This document shows positions 36,252 to 44,491 of a stretch of 64,000 nucleotides of DNA, piece after piece (positions within the stretch are counted from its first letter, which is position 1; the number at the start of each line of letters is the position of its first letter). The notes below the pieces were generated by a model, which had not been told where the DNA came from, searched no databases, and worked only from the letters and a program-made list of their open reading frames with translations. The position numbers and the translations under genes are program-made. The stretch comes from Psychrobacter glacincola. Its GTDB lineage: Bacteria > Pseudomonadota > Gammaproteobacteria > Pseudomonadales > Moraxellaceae. The stretch spans positions 124,001 through 188,000 of the forward strand of contig LIQB01000001.1 in the NCBI GenBank assembly GCA_001411745.2, read 5' to 3'.

Positions 36252-37310
36252 TTACACTGCTGGTAGCTCAGTCATCGGCCAACGCGGCACACAGCTCACC
36301 GCTAAATCATCAGACTGCCCTGCCTGCAGGCGCTCATAACCAGCATAAGCAATCATCGCCCCATTATCAGTACATAATGCAGGCGGCGCATAATGCACAG
36401 TGGCATTTATCTTAGCAAGCTCGCTCTCCAAAGTTTCACGCAAATGAGTGTTGGCACTGACACCGCCCGCAATCACCAATCGACTCATCTCTACTTGCTT
36501 AAGTGCTTTCACGCACTTTCTCACCAGCGTATCGACGACTGCATGCTGAAAGCTGGCGGCGATATCGGCGCGAACTTGCGGATCGCTGTCCGCATTATTC
36601 CCTGAGCCACCTGAACCATCAGTGTCTTTAATAAGGTTATGCACGGCGGTTTTCATACCGCTAAAAGAAAAGTCTAGGCCACGATGTAGCATCGGTCTTG
36701 GCAAATTGTAAGCAGTTGGGTTGCCTGTTTCAGCCAATTTGGCAATATTGGGACCACCCGGATAGGGCAAACCTAACATTTTGGCGGCTTTATCAAAGCA
36801 TTCACCTGCGGCATCATCGATCGACTCACCCAATATTTCATATTGCCCGACACCACGTGCGGCGATGAGTAATGTATGCCCACCTGAGACCAATAATGAA
36901 ACAAACGGAAAGGCGGGTGGATTGGCACCCATCAGCGGTGCGAGCAGATGTCCTTCCATATGATGGATACCAATGGCAGGAATATCCAAACCATACGCCA
37001 AACTGCGCCCAAATAATGCGCCCGTCATCAGAGCGCCAATGAGTCCGGGCCCCTTGGTATAAGCAATGGCATCAATCTCACTTTTCTTTACATTGCACTG
37101 CTCTAACAACTCATTAAGCAAAGGCACCAACTTACGAATATGATCGCGGCTGGCAAGCTCAGGCACAACGCCACCATACAGTGCGTGCAGCTCTATTTGT
37201 GAATACAGGACTTGTCCAACCAGCCCTTGATTGTCACTATTCATCTGCTCACTGTCAAAAATCGCCAGACCTGTCTCATCACAAGAAGTCTCTAAACCCA
37301 ATACTTTCAT
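36252..37310 (-). CDS. tsaD: tRNA threonylcarbamoyladenosine transferase TsaD
   Basis: Transfers the threonylcarbamoyl group to A37 of ANN-reading tRNAs, with TsaB and TsaE. Signature motifs: [12 protein letters not shown] at the N-terminus, metal-binding [47 protein letters not shown], and ...[15 protein letters not shown]. 352 residues; an insert around 232-246 ([15 protein letters not shown]) is an Asn/Gly/Asp-rich loop not in E. coli. AAAGG 8 bases before the ATG. Oriented away from rpsU, a common arrangement, though here two lipoprotein genes and a MITE lie between. Confidence 0.96.
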   Translation of the reverse strand: MKVLGLETSCDETGLAIFDSEQMNSDNQGLVGQVLYSQIELHALYGGVVPELASRDHIRKLVPLLNELLEQCNVKKSEIDAIAYTKGPGLIGALMTGALFGRSLAYGLDIPAIGIHHMEGHLLAPLMGANPPAFPFVSLLVSGGHTLLIAARGVGQYEILGESIDDAAGECFDKAAKMLGLPYPGGPNIAKLAETGNPTAYNLPRPMLHRGLDFSFSGMKTAVHNLIKDTDGSGGSGNNADSDPQVRADIAASFQHAVVDTLVRKCVKALKQVEMSRLVIAGGVSANTHLRETLESELAKINATVHYAPPALCTDNGAMIAYAGYERLQAGQSDDLAVSCVPRWPMTELPAV

Positions 37311-37623
37311 ATTTTTGCCTTTATCATACTTTGGTCTGCATATTATTTGTTACAACGTTGCTATCTTTTAGGGCGTGTCTTCTTTTTAAAAATGGTGATA
37401 AAAATTGCCGTCAAACAAGGAAAGCAGCGCAAATAATATCGAGATATTAATAAGCTATTTGACAATGTTTAGCCATTTTTAGCCTATATTAGAGGTTAAT
37501 CGATTGAATTGAGGACACGCCCTAGTATCTGCCAAAAAACGTGCATAAAAAAACCGCCATTGTCAGTCACAATGACGGTCAGTTTAACAAATTTCAATGG
37601 TCAATATCTCTTAATATACCGGA
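37311..37623. other. Intergenic region between tsaD and the c-type cytochrome gene
   Basis: About 310 bases, half of it MITE family A copy 2 (37368-37525). A short hairpin at about 37550-37578 (AACCGCCATTGTCAG...CAATGACGGT) lies just past the cytochrome stop on the minus strand. No gene is seen. Confidence 0.6.
37368..37525. repeat. MITE family A, copy 2 (158 bp, inverted relative to copy 1)
   Basis: Bounded by TTAGGGCGTGTC on the left and GAGGACACGCCCTAG on the right. Read in reverse complement it follows copy 1 through its whole length, including CAATTCAATCG, GGCTAAAAAT, the central ATATCTCGATAT hairpin and TTCCTTGTTTGACGGCAA. Ends carry TTAG and CTAG, both fitting a YTAR target. Confidence 0.85.
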
Positions 37624-38133
37624 TCAGCTAACTGCTTCAATCATGTAATCTACAGCCGCGTAAACTTGGGCTTCACTGACCTTATCGGTGGCTTGGGCTG
37701 GCATCTTATTAAAGCCTTTTGCCGAATGCATATGCAGCGTCTCTGTACCTTTAGCCAGACGCGGCTCCCACGCGGCTTTATCACCGTATTTCGGCGCGTT
37801 CAGCAGCCCTCCTTCATGACAAACCTTACAGTTGGTCTCATAAAGCTTGGCGCCTGCATCCGCAGCCAACACTTCTGGCTCCGCGGAGATTTCCTGCACT
37901 GGCTTATCTTCAATGACCGTCGTCTCGGTATCTGCCACAGGTTCAGGTGTAACGACTTCAGGTTCGACTATAGGCGCGTCTTCTACCACTACCGTTGTAT
38001 CGGCAGATTCATTGGCAACAGCAGGCTCTTCAACCGCTGCATTGTCACCATTACAAGCAGTGATTGCTAATAGCACACTCAAACTGATGGCAGATAAGAC
38101 CAGTTTATTCATACGCTGCTGTTTACTTATCAT
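37624..38133 (-). CDS. Class I c-type cytochrome, predicted lipoprotein
   Basis: Monoheme cytochrome c of the c5/c-551-like type. The heme motif CKVCH is in ETNCKVCHEGGLLNAPKYGDKAAWEPR; the distal Met is probably in KGFNKMPAQ. The N-terminus has a signal peptide ending in a lipobox (VLLAITAC). Between the lipid anchor and the heme domain is an acidic Pro/Glu/Val/Thr-rich linker of about 60 residues (VEDAPIVEPEVVTPEPVAD). The ATG at 38133 has AGAGG 7 bases upstream; a GTG two codons earlier is less likely. The long linker would let the heme domain reach periplasmic partners. Confidence 0.9.
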   Translation of the reverse strand: MISKQQRMNKLVLSAISLSVLLAITACNGDNAAVEEPAVANESADTTVVVEDAPIVEPEVVTPEPVADTETTVIEDKPVQEISAEPEVLAADAGAKLYETNCKVCHEGGLLNAPKYGDKAAWEPRLAKGTETLHMHSAKGFNKMPAQATDKVSEAQVYAAVDYMIEAVS

Positions 38134-38217
38134 GATCACACCTCTATTCGATACTTCATGTTAGCGACTGTTTATGACAGCGCATAAATTCAAAACCTAT
38201 CAACACACAAACCGTGA

Positions 38218-38634
38218 TTAGTTCGTAGCTGGTTCAGCGTCAGCAGTAGCAGTAGCAGTAGCAGTAGGCGTTGCCGCCGTATCAGCAGTTGGAACAGCTG
38301 CACTACTAGCTGGCATATCTGCACTGTCAGCGACAGCAACATCGCTATCCGTTACATCTGTCATATCAGTAGCAGTCGTCCCTGCTTCAGCAGTTGCAGC
38401 ACCATCTACTGTGCCCTCAGCTTCAGTTACTGGCGCTGGAGCCGTTTCTGGGAACTCCATTTTTTCAGCTTCAGGCGCGTTTTTGCGAGCCAGCTCAGCG
38501 GCTTCATCAACGCGATCTTTTGCCAATACTTCGTGTGATTCGCCTTCTTTTTCACCACTACAAGCGCTAATGCCAAAACCAAGAGCAATGATAAATGCGG
38601 TGCTTAGCGCTGTATTTAGTCCTGTTTTTTTCAT
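38218..38634 (-). CDS. Small lipoprotein with Ala/Thr-rich tail
   Basis: 139 residues, not recognised. Signal peptide with lipobox (IIALGFGISAC, Cys followed by Ser-Gly-Glu-Lys), then an acidic Ala/Glu/Thr/Pro-rich region ending in TATATATADAEPATN. The C-terminal Ala-Thr run is encoded by a 6-base microsatellite. GAGG about 9 bases before the ATG at 38634. It lies 84 bases upstream of the cytochrome lipoprotein on the same strand, so the two may be one operon. Low complexity means no function can be proposed. Confidence 0.7.
   Translation of the reverse strand: MKKTGLNTALSTAFIIALGFGISACSGEKEGESHEVLAKDRVDEAAELARKNAPEAEKMEFPETAPAPVTEAEGTVDGAATAEAGTTATDMTDVTDSDVAVADSADMPASSAAVPTADTAATPTATATATADAEPATN
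38242..38267. repeat. Hexanucleotide microsatellite in lipoprotein gene
   Basis: AGCAGT repeated 4.3 times on the plus strand, encoding alternating Thr and Ala on the minus strand. In-frame repeat, so copy changes alter only tail length. Confidence 0.9.
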
Positions 38635-39043
38635 TCCAACATCCTCAATAAAATACACATAAAATGGTTAATATGCTGACTATTATATGCAAATTATCAT
38701 AGCATAAACTCCAACCAAACCGTTATAGACAGTAGGGTTTTTTATTTATAGTAATTTTATACTTTGCATTTATAGTTTCATTAAAGCTGAAGCAAAAATC
38801 TGCGTTCTAACTACTTTTAGAATTGTCTCTGCGCATTGCCCCTTGCAACTTAATGATAAATATGGATTAATGTGCTAAAATCATTGACTTAACTGACATT
38901 TTTTATTAAAATGCTTGCCCTTGTGCTCATGCGCAAGATTATCCTAGTTTGAGCTGATGCCTGTAATCTTGAGATATTACGGCTAAATACTAATACACAG
39001 CCAAACTAATGCCCTTATATCTCATCCTAATCGAGGAGTCTTC
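38635..39043. other. Divergent intergenic region lipoprotein / rpsU
   Basis: About 410 bases. Holds the rpsU promoter at 38884-38912, giving a leader of roughly 120 bases before the rpsU ATG. No gene is seen. Confidence 0.6.
38884..38912 (+). promoter_or_regulatory. Sigma-70 promoter for rpsU
   Basis: TTGACT (38884-38889), a 17-base spacer and TAAAAT (38907-38912), close to consensus, as expected for a ribosomal protein gene. Confidence 0.75.
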
Positions 39044-39259
39044 ATGCCTGCAGTTAAGGTTAAAGAAAACGAACCAGTTGACATCGCTATCCGTCGTTTC
39101 AAGCGTGCTTGCGAAAAAGCTGGCGTATTATCAGACGTACGTAAGCGTGAGTTTTACGAAAAACCAACGCAAGTACGTAAGCGTAAAAAAGCTGCTGCCG
39201 TAAAGCGTTATAAGAAAAAATTACAACGCGAAACTATTCGTACCACTCGTATGTACTAA
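39044..39259 (+). CDS. rpsU: 30S ribosomal protein S21
   Basis: Small basic ribosomal protein that helps 30S subunits base-pair with mRNA leaders. 71 residues, [42 protein letters not shown] followed by a Lys/Arg-rich tail, standard for S21. GAGGAG 5 bases before the ATG. Followed by a strong terminator, so monocistronic; in E. coli rpsU leads the dnaG-rpoD operon, which is not adjacent here. Confidence 0.98.
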
Positions 39260-39295
39260 TCGATAATTCGATTAATTAAGTATAAGTGCTACATT

Positions 39296-39334
39296 AACGC
39301 CACTGTTATCCATTGATATCAGTGGCGTTTTTTA
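39296..39334 (+). terminator. Intrinsic terminator after rpsU
   Basis: Stem AACGCCACTG (39296-39305) with CAGTGGCGTT (39320-39329), an inner ATATC/GATAT pairing and a T-run. Confidence 0.9.
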
Positions 39335-39353
39335 TGCTACAATTTTTATTATT

Positions 39354-39620
39354 AGGGTCTGTTTGATATTCAAACGTGGTGCTGGCAGTTACTATTTTTT
39401 AGACAATATGCAGTGAAATTTTTGATGCCTAGTCGTTCTAGGTTAAACAATTTCGCCATATATTGTCAAAAAAGAGTACTGCCCTGAAAGGCTGATGCTA
39501 AAACCGCTCCAAACGTTGTTAAAAACCTAGCTAAGGTCTCGACATTATCGTCAGTTTTCGCCTAGTTTGGTGCAATTTTAGCGATCAGCAGCCCTAATGT
39601 TTGAACATCAAACAGACCCT
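39354..39620. repeat. MITE family B (267 bp)
   Basis: Non-coding element whose 22-base ends are inverted copies with one mismatch (AGGGTCTGTTTGAT... at the left; its complement ...ATCAAACAGACCCT at the right). TA lies at both edges. The inner part is also roughly palindromic (for example GACAATATG at 39400 against CATATATTGTC at 39460), so one strand could fold end to end. It fills the gap between the rpsU terminator and the yqeY-like gene. No second copy is in this window and no transposase is encoded. Confidence 0.8.
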
Positions 39621-39666
39621 ACTCAACATTTGAATAAATACCTCTTAACAAATAAGGATAATAACA

Positions 39667-40116
39667 ATGAGCCAACTTAAACAGACTTTATCAGACAATG
39701 TCAAAGTGTCTATGAAAGCGCGTGAGCTTGAGCGTGTCAAAGTACTACGTAACGTGCAAGCGGTTATCAAGCAAATTGAGATTGACCGTCAAATAGAGCT
39801 TGATGATGCGCAAGTCTTAGATATACTGCAAAAGCAGCTAAAACAACGCCATGAGTCACTGACTATTTTTACCGAAAACAACCGTGATGATTTAGCGACC
39901 AAAGAGCAGTTTGAGATTGATATCATCAATGAGTTTATGCCAAAACAAATGGATGATGCTGAACTTGCGGCTTTGGTCAATGCAGAAATCGCTGCACAAG
40001 GCGCGACATCTATGCGTGACATGGGCAGTGTGATGGGTGTATTAAAGAACAAAACCGCAGGACGCGCAGACCCTGCGCTCATCTCTAAGCTGGTGAAAGA
40101 TGCGCTGCAAGGCTAG
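39667..40116 (+). CDS. GatB/YqeY domain protein
   Basis: 149-residue YqeY family protein, related to the C-terminal tRNA-contacting domain of the GatB amidotransferase subunit; its own role is not established. Family pattern: LKQTLSDNVKVSMKARELERVKVLRNVQAVIKQIEID, YLQILQKQ-type helix, EQFEIDIINEFMPKQMDDAELAALV, and MRDMGSVMGVLKNKTAGRADPALISKLVKDAL. AAGGA 8 bases before the ATG. It is found next to rpsU in many bacteria; here a MITE separates them. Confidence 0.9.
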   Translation: MSQLKQTLSDNVKVSMKARELERVKVLRNVQAVIKQIEIDRQIELDDAQVLDILQKQLKQRHESLTIFTENNRDDLATKEQFEIDIINEFMPKQMDDAELAALVNAEIAAQGATSMRDMGSVMGVLKNKTAGRADPALISKLVKDALQG

Positions 40117-40163
40117 TAATTAGTGTCATCAAAAGCTAATGACGACAGCTTAAAAATAACCGC

Positions 40164-41792
40164 CTAAGGCTCAAAATCTTTGGCGGTTTTTACTGCTTTG
40201 ATTTCTGCATTGATATTGGCAAGTAATGGACGGGCGCTACTGGCTTGAGCCGTGGTTTGTAGTTTTTCCGCCAGTTGTTTGGCTTGGGTCAGTGACGTCA
40301 ACGCACTCTCGTAACGACTACTCCATAGTTGGTCATGACTACGATAGCGTAGCGCGTTAATGGTGGCAATATTTTTCAGGGACGCAGAGTCGGTCGTTTT
40401 TGCCAGTTTTTCATTGGCCAGTTGTAGACTTTGCCATGCATAACGGTCGCTTGACTGCTGCTCGGTCAGTGGTTTAAGCAACGCTTGGGCTTTGATTGGC
40501 TGATTGCTATTGGTGAGCGCTTCTGCCAAATAAAGACGCAAATCACGACGCTCAGGATAAACACGCTGCTGGCTGGCTAATACGTCCGCCGCTTGTGACC
40601 ATTTATTCTGCTCCGTTAGAATTTGGCTATGAGTAATCGATAGTAAAGGCTCTAAATTTTGGCGCTGCGTAGGCGGCAGTCGATTGATTTCAGCCAGTAA
40701 ATCGCTTGCCTCTGTAAAGCGTTGCTGTTCGCCATACCAGTTCATCAAAGCCAATTTGGCACCTACGCTATTTTTAGCAGCCGTCATTAGTACTGTCTCT
40801 GAGGCATGTTTACCTGTACTTTGGACACGCCAGTAGAGCAGATCAAATAAAGCCTGATGGCGCTGCTGCTGATTTAGTGACAATGAGGGATAATGCTGGG
40901 CACGACTTTGCGCTTCACTTAAGCGCTCGTTACTCAGTGGATGCGAGCGTACAAAGCTTGGCAGAAATCGATTTTCAATTTGGTTGAGCTGGCTGCGTTG
41001 GTTCATCGTGGCAAAGAATCGCGGCATCGCCCTTGGGTCATAGCCTGCTTGGGTCATGATTTGCATGCCCACCCGATCGGCCTCGCGCTCATTATTTCGA
41101 CTAAATGCCATCGTGCTGTTCATCGTTGCCGTTTGGCTACCCATCATCACTGCCGCCGCTGCATCACCATCGACCGCTGATGCTGCAATCGCTGCCAGCA
41201 TACCGCCTATCTGCATCAACAAAGCCTTTTTGCGCTCATCAGCACCACTTTCATAATGGCGCTGGCTGATGTGAGCAACTTCATGCGCCACCACACTGGC
41301 AAGCTCATCCATACTGCTGGCGGCCAGAATCGTCCCTGTATTGAGTCCAATGACACCGCCTGGTGCTGCAAAGGCATTGATACTTGGGTTATCAATGATA
41401 ACCAAACCCATCGGCGCTTGTTGCCTTGCTTGCGCATTGAGACGCCAAGTCATGTCTTTGACCGTTTCTTGAATCCAAGGATCATGCTCCATTTTGATAC
41501 GACCATTGACGTTCCGTAACGACCATTCGCCGAGCAATTTATTTTGATATTGCTCAGCGAAGCTCAAGCCTTGTCCGCGCAAATTGGGCAGATTTAGCTC
41601 TTCTGAGCCGCTGGTTTGCCATGAATTATAATTGGATGAATTCGCTTTGCTGCTCGTATTAGCATTATTAAGACTATCCTCACTCATGGCAGCAGTGGTC
41701 ATCGTCATTAGTACCGCCGACAACGCCAATTTAATAGCGCTCGATAATGCCATCGAACGCGCGGCACTTTTACATTTTTTTTCCTGGGTCAT
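40164..41792 (-). CDS. bepA: M48 family metalloprotease BepA-like with TPR region
   Basis: Periplasmic zinc protease/chaperone that monitors LptD and BamA assembly in E. coli. The zinc motif HEVAH is in SMDELASVVAHEVAHISQRHYE, with the third ligand Glu in NNEREADRVGMQIM. The typical N-terminal segment PNLRGQGLSFAEQYQNKLLGEWSLRNVNG and AFAAPGGVIGLNTGTIL are present. The C-terminal ~230 residues are helical TPR-like repeats. A signal peptide (IKLALSAVLMTMTTAAM) is preceded by a basic stretch; ATG at 41792 is chosen over a TTG at 41834, both without a strong ribosome site. 542 residues against 487 in E. coli. Confidence 0.9.
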   Translation of the reverse strand: MTQEKKCKSAARSMALSSAIKLALSAVLMTMTTAAMSEDSLNNANTSSKANSSNYNSWQTSGSEELNLPNLRGQGLSFAEQYQNKLLGEWSLRNVNGRIKMEHDPWIQETVKDMTWRLNAQARQQAPMGLVIIDNPSINAFAAPGGVIGLNTGTILAASSMDELASVVAHEVAHISQRHYESGADERKKALLMQIGGMLAAIAASAVDGDAAAAVMMGSQTATMNSTMAFSRNNEREADRVGMQIMTQAGYDPRAMPRFFATMNQRSQLNQIENRFLPSFVRSHPLSNERLSEAQSRAQHYPSLSLNQQQRHQALFDLLYWRVQSTGKHASETVLMTAAKNSVGAKLALMNWYGEQQRFTEASDLLAEINRLPPTQRQNLEPLLSITHSQILTEQNKWSQAADVLASQQRVYPERRDLRLYLAEALTNSNQPIKAQALLKPLTEQQSSDRYAWQSLQLANEKLAKTTDSASLKNIATINALRYRSHDQLWSSRYESALTSLTQAKQLAEKLQTTAQASSARPLLANINAEIKAVKTAKDFEP

Positions 41793-41867
41793 GGGCGCAT
41801 TACCAAGTATCGATTGTCTATTAAAATGGTTCAAGTGCGTATCCTATGCAAGTGAGTAATGATACTG

Positions 41868-41931
41868 TTTTTGAAATAAGGTGTTTTTGAAGTAAGGTCT
41901 TTTTGAAGTAAGGTCTTTTTGAAGTAAGGTC
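41868..41931. repeat. 16-bp tandem repeat, four copies
   Basis: Unit TTTTTGAAGTAAGGTC. Copies at 41868 (two changes), 41884, 41900 and 41916, the last three identical, with no spacer between them. It lies 75 bases upstream of the bepA start. Confidence 0.92.
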
Positions 41932-42052
41932 TTTTCGACTGATTTTTTGACTAAACGTTTTTCGACTATACGAGCTTGCTGATATAAGGTCAATTCTAGT
42001 CTGCATTCGACTACCAATAACTCAGCTGCCCGTCACTATTGTGCAACATGGC

Positions 42053-42159
42053 TTTAGTCAATCCCCTATAGAATGGAGGTGGTGTCAGGCGCGCGCAGTC
42101 TACTATTTTTAGTACTTTTGCTAGCCTTCCTTCTATCTAAATTATCTTGACAGACTATA
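42053..42159. repeat. MITE family C, copy 1 (107 bp)
   Basis: Ends TTTAGTCAA and TTGACAGACTATA are inverted copies. The interior is shared with the copy at 59673-59781: GGTGTCAGGC, AGTCTACTATTT.TAGTACTTT, GCCTTCCTT. It ends about 45 bases upstream of the tusA-family promoter. Confidence 0.85.
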
Positions 42160-42201
42160 TGTGATTCTAATGAACTGAATGTGACGTTGATTATATTCAA
42201 C

Positions 42202-42231
42202 TTCAACTACATATCGGCTATTTGGTATAAT
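42202..42231 (+). promoter_or_regulatory. Promoter upstream of tusA-family gene
   Basis: TTCAAC (42202-42207), an 18-base spacer and TATAAT (42226-42231) with TGG before it (extended -10). It would give a leader of about 120 bases. Confidence 0.55.
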
Positions 42232-42358
42232 GGCATTTCATGACTATAGAGTCTGGCCACTGCCGAGTGTCTTTTAGGAATTATAGGCACTGTCATTGCG
42301 TGTTTGCGAATGTTCAATATAATCTAGTACAAATCAAAATATTTATAAGGTTTATTTT

Positions 42359-42814
42359 ATGTCTGCTGATCGTCAGTCAACCACCGTATATTCGCCTTAT
42401 TCTATAAACTTATCAGCAGATTTGTCTGATACTGAGCAGCAAGACATCAACAACCTGTTAGACTTGTTACCAGCGCATACTGTCACTACAGACCATGAGG
42501 CGAATGAAACGCAGTCCATTCATCTCCAACGTTTCGTCGATGGTCGCGAACTTGCTTGTCCAATGCCGCTGTTAAAAACCAAAGTAGCACTACGTGACGT
42601 CACAGCTGGCGGTTCATTATATGTGGTCGCAACTGATGCCAACTCACAGGCTGATATCACCGCTTTTTGTCAACAAAGCCAGCAAGCAAATGCCGCAAGT
42701 CAACTGCGATTAATCGTTGATAGCATGACGGATCAGCCATCAGCGGATAGCTTATCAGCACAGCGTTTCGATACAATATATCACTTCATCATTACTAAAA
42801 CTGATAGCAACTAA
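42359..42814 (+). CDS. TusA-family sulfurtransferase-like protein with N-terminal extension
   Basis: 151 residues. The C-terminal ~85 residues are a TusA/SirA domain with the active-site motif in VDGRELACPMPLLKTKVALRDV (CPxPLxKxK), where the cysteine carries persulfide sulfur in tRNA thiolation or related routes. The N-terminal ~60 residues (SADLSDTEQQDINNLLDLLPAHTV...) have no match I recognise and roughly double the usual ~80-residue length. rpoH follows 79 bases downstream on the same strand and may be co-transcribed. Which sulfur pathway it feeds is unknown. Confidence 0.85.
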   Translation: MSADRQSTTVYSPYSINLSADLSDTEQQDINNLLDLLPAHTVTTDHEANETQSIHLQRFVDGRELACPMPLLKTKVALRDVTAGGSLYVVATDANSQADITAFCQQSQQANAASQLRLIVDSMTDQPSADSLSAQRFDTIYHFIITKTDSN

Positions 42815-42893
42815 GTGTCGCTATCCTTTACAATTACAACTATAAAGATTTTTATCTGACTATTTGCGTCACTATTTAATCAAGGTCAAGAAT

Positions 42894-43919
42894 ATGGCTA
42901 ATAATTCTACTGATACTGCAAAAACGAATAAAAAAGATGAGGCAGCTCCTATAAAAAACGAAGCACGTGATGCCGCATTAAAAGCTGCCGCCCAACGTCC
43001 ACCTTATGATGCTAGCACCTTAGGCGACACTAGCACCCGTGACTTAGTGCCAGCGATGCCGACTCATTTGTCAGCGCCTGGGGTCAATTTGGGCGCTTAT
43101 ATCAACACGGTGCACCAAATCCCAATTTTGACACCAATCCAAGAGCAAGAGCTGGCGCATCGTTATTATGATGAAGGCGATGTAGAAGCGGCGCGTCTGC
43201 TCGTGATGTCGCACCTGCGTTTTGTGATTCATATTGCCCGCAGCTACTCGGGTTATGGTTTGCCGCAAGCAGACTTAATCCAAGAGGGCAATCTGGGACT
43301 AATGAAAGCTGTAAAACGCTTTGACCCTAATAAAGGTGTGCGTTTGGTGTCATTTGCTGTGCATTGGATTAAAGCAGAAATCCATGAATTTGTGATTCGT
43401 AACTGGCGCATTGTCAAAGTCGCGACCACCAAAGCGCACCGTAAATTGTTCTTTAACTTACGTAGTCTCAAAAAAACCAACAACCAGCTCACGCTAGAAG
43501 AGGCTGATGCCATTGCCAAAGACTTGAATGTCACACGCAAGCAAGTGTTAGAAATGGAGTCGCGGCTTACCTCTTATGACGCCTCGTTTGAAGCGCAATC
43601 TAGCGATGACGACGATGGACGTTATGCACCGCAGCTATTTTTAGAAGATGGTATCGATCCTGCCGAGCAGTTAGAAGAAGCAGATTGGGAAGAAAGCAAC
43701 TCATCTGCATTGATCGCGGCAATGGATACCCTTGATGAGCGCTCACGCGATATCGTCGAGCAGCGCTGGCTCTCTGAGCAAAAATCAACCTTACACGAAT
43801 TGGCAGCCGTCTACTCTATCTCAGCAGAACGCGTGCGCCAAATCGAAAAAAATGCCATGGACAAAATCCGCGAGGCAATGACCATTGATAGCGTTATTTT
43901 GCCAGACGATATTCAGTAG
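42894..43919 (+). CDS. rpoH: RNA polymerase heat-shock sigma factor RpoH (sigma-32)
   Basis: Directs transcription of heat-shock genes. Region 2 is PILTPIQEQELAHRYYDEGDVEAARLLVMSHLRFVIHIARSYSGYGLPQADLIQEGNLGLMKAVKRFDPNKGVRLVSFAVHWIKAEIHEFVIRNWRIV shortened here to its landmarks: the RFVIHIARSY, DLIQEGNLGLM and FDP segments. The RpoH box, HRKLFFNLRSLKK, is the key identifier and is involved in DnaK/FtsH control. Region 4 has DERSRDIVEQRWL and ERVRQIEKNAMDKIREAM. 341 residues from the ATG at 42894 (AAGG 9 bases upstream), longer than E. coli (284) because of a ~55-residue disordered N-terminus. Confidence 0.96.
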   Translation: MANNSTDTAKTNKKDEAAPIKNEARDAALKAAAQRPPYDASTLGDTSTRDLVPAMPTHLSAPGVNLGAYINTVHQIPILTPIQEQELAHRYYDEGDVEAARLLVMSHLRFVIHIARSYSGYGLPQADLIQEGNLGLMKAVKRFDPNKGVRLVSFAVHWIKAEIHEFVIRNWRIVKVATTKAHRKLFFNLRSLKKTNNQLTLEEADAIAKDLNVTRKQVLEMESRLTSYDASFEAQSSDDDDGRYAPQLFLEDGIDPAEQLEEADWEESNSSALIAAMDTLDERSRDIVEQRWLSEQKSTLHELAAVYSISAERVRQIEKNAMDKIREAMTIDSVILPDDIQ

Positions 43920-43982
43920 CAATTACCTATCAGTAGTGCCTGTCTTTCACCAGCGGTGGTTTTTAGATAATACGAGTTTGTC

Positions 43983-44360
43983 ATGTTAAATTGGATAGGT
44001 ATTGCGGCGATCAATATGGCCATTGCTGTCGCTTTAGGAGCGTTTGGAGCGCATGGCTTAAAAAACATCGTCAGTGCTCAACAACTCGAATGGTGGCACA
44101 CTGCAACACTGTATTTATTTATACACGCGCTGGGTTTATTACTGGTTGGTCTGTTGATTCGCCTGAGATATGCCACGCAAATCACTGCATGGCTACTACA
44201 AATTGGCATTATCATATTTGCTGGTAGCTTATATGCAATGACACTTGGCGCACCACTTTGGTTTGGCGCGATCACGCCTATCGGCGGCGTACTAATGATT
44301 GCAGGTTGGCTATGGCTAGCAGTGTCATCATTCAAGATGAACAAATTGGTTGCAAAATAG
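43983..44360 (+). CDS. DUF423 family small membrane protein
   Basis: 125 residues with four predicted helices, of the YgdD/DUF423 family of inner-membrane proteins of unknown function. N-terminus GIAAINMAIAVALGAFGAHGLKNIVSAQQLEWWHTATLYLFIHALGLLLVG has the conserved GAFGAHGL and WxTA..Y...HALGL segments; C-terminus GAITPIGGVLMIAGWLWLA is also typical. Lies 63 bases after rpoH on the same strand; weak ribosome site. Confidence 0.9.
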   Translation: MLNWIGIAAINMAIAVALGAFGAHGLKNIVSAQQLEWWHTATLYLFIHALGLLLVGLLIRLRYATQITAWLLQIGIIIFAGSLYAMTLGAPLWFGAITPIGGVLMIAGWLWLAVSSFKMNKLVAK

Positions 44361-44397
44361 CCAGTTAAATAAGTAATAAGTAATAAGTAAATTGCAT

Positions 44398-44451
44398 TTT
44401 AGAGCATGTCCTCATTTTGAAAATAGAGATAAAAATGAGAACACGACTTAG
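44398..44451. repeat. MITE family A, reduced copy 3 (54 bp)
   Basis: Only the two ends remain: TTAGAGCATGTCCTCATTTT on the left and AAAATGAGAACACGACTTAG on the right, 13 bases apart, forming an imperfect hairpin. Just before it is a short AAGTAAT tandem repeat (44371-44391). It lies 41 bases upstream of thiS. Confidence 0.7.
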
Positions 44452-44491
44452 TACGCACAAAAGGATAAAAAATCATTAAGGAGTATATATT

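Larger units (their letters stand above)
41793..42358. other. Divergent intergenic region bepA / tusA-family gene
   Basis: About 570 bases packed with non-coding structure: a 16-base tandem repeat (41868-41931), MITE family C copy 1 (42053-42159), and a promoter at 42202-42231. No gene is seen. Confidence 0.65.

Noticed and set aside
41868..41931. Possible short CRISPR array
   Set aside because: The 16-base units abut each other with no spacers and there are no cas genes in the window; it is a plain tandem repeat.
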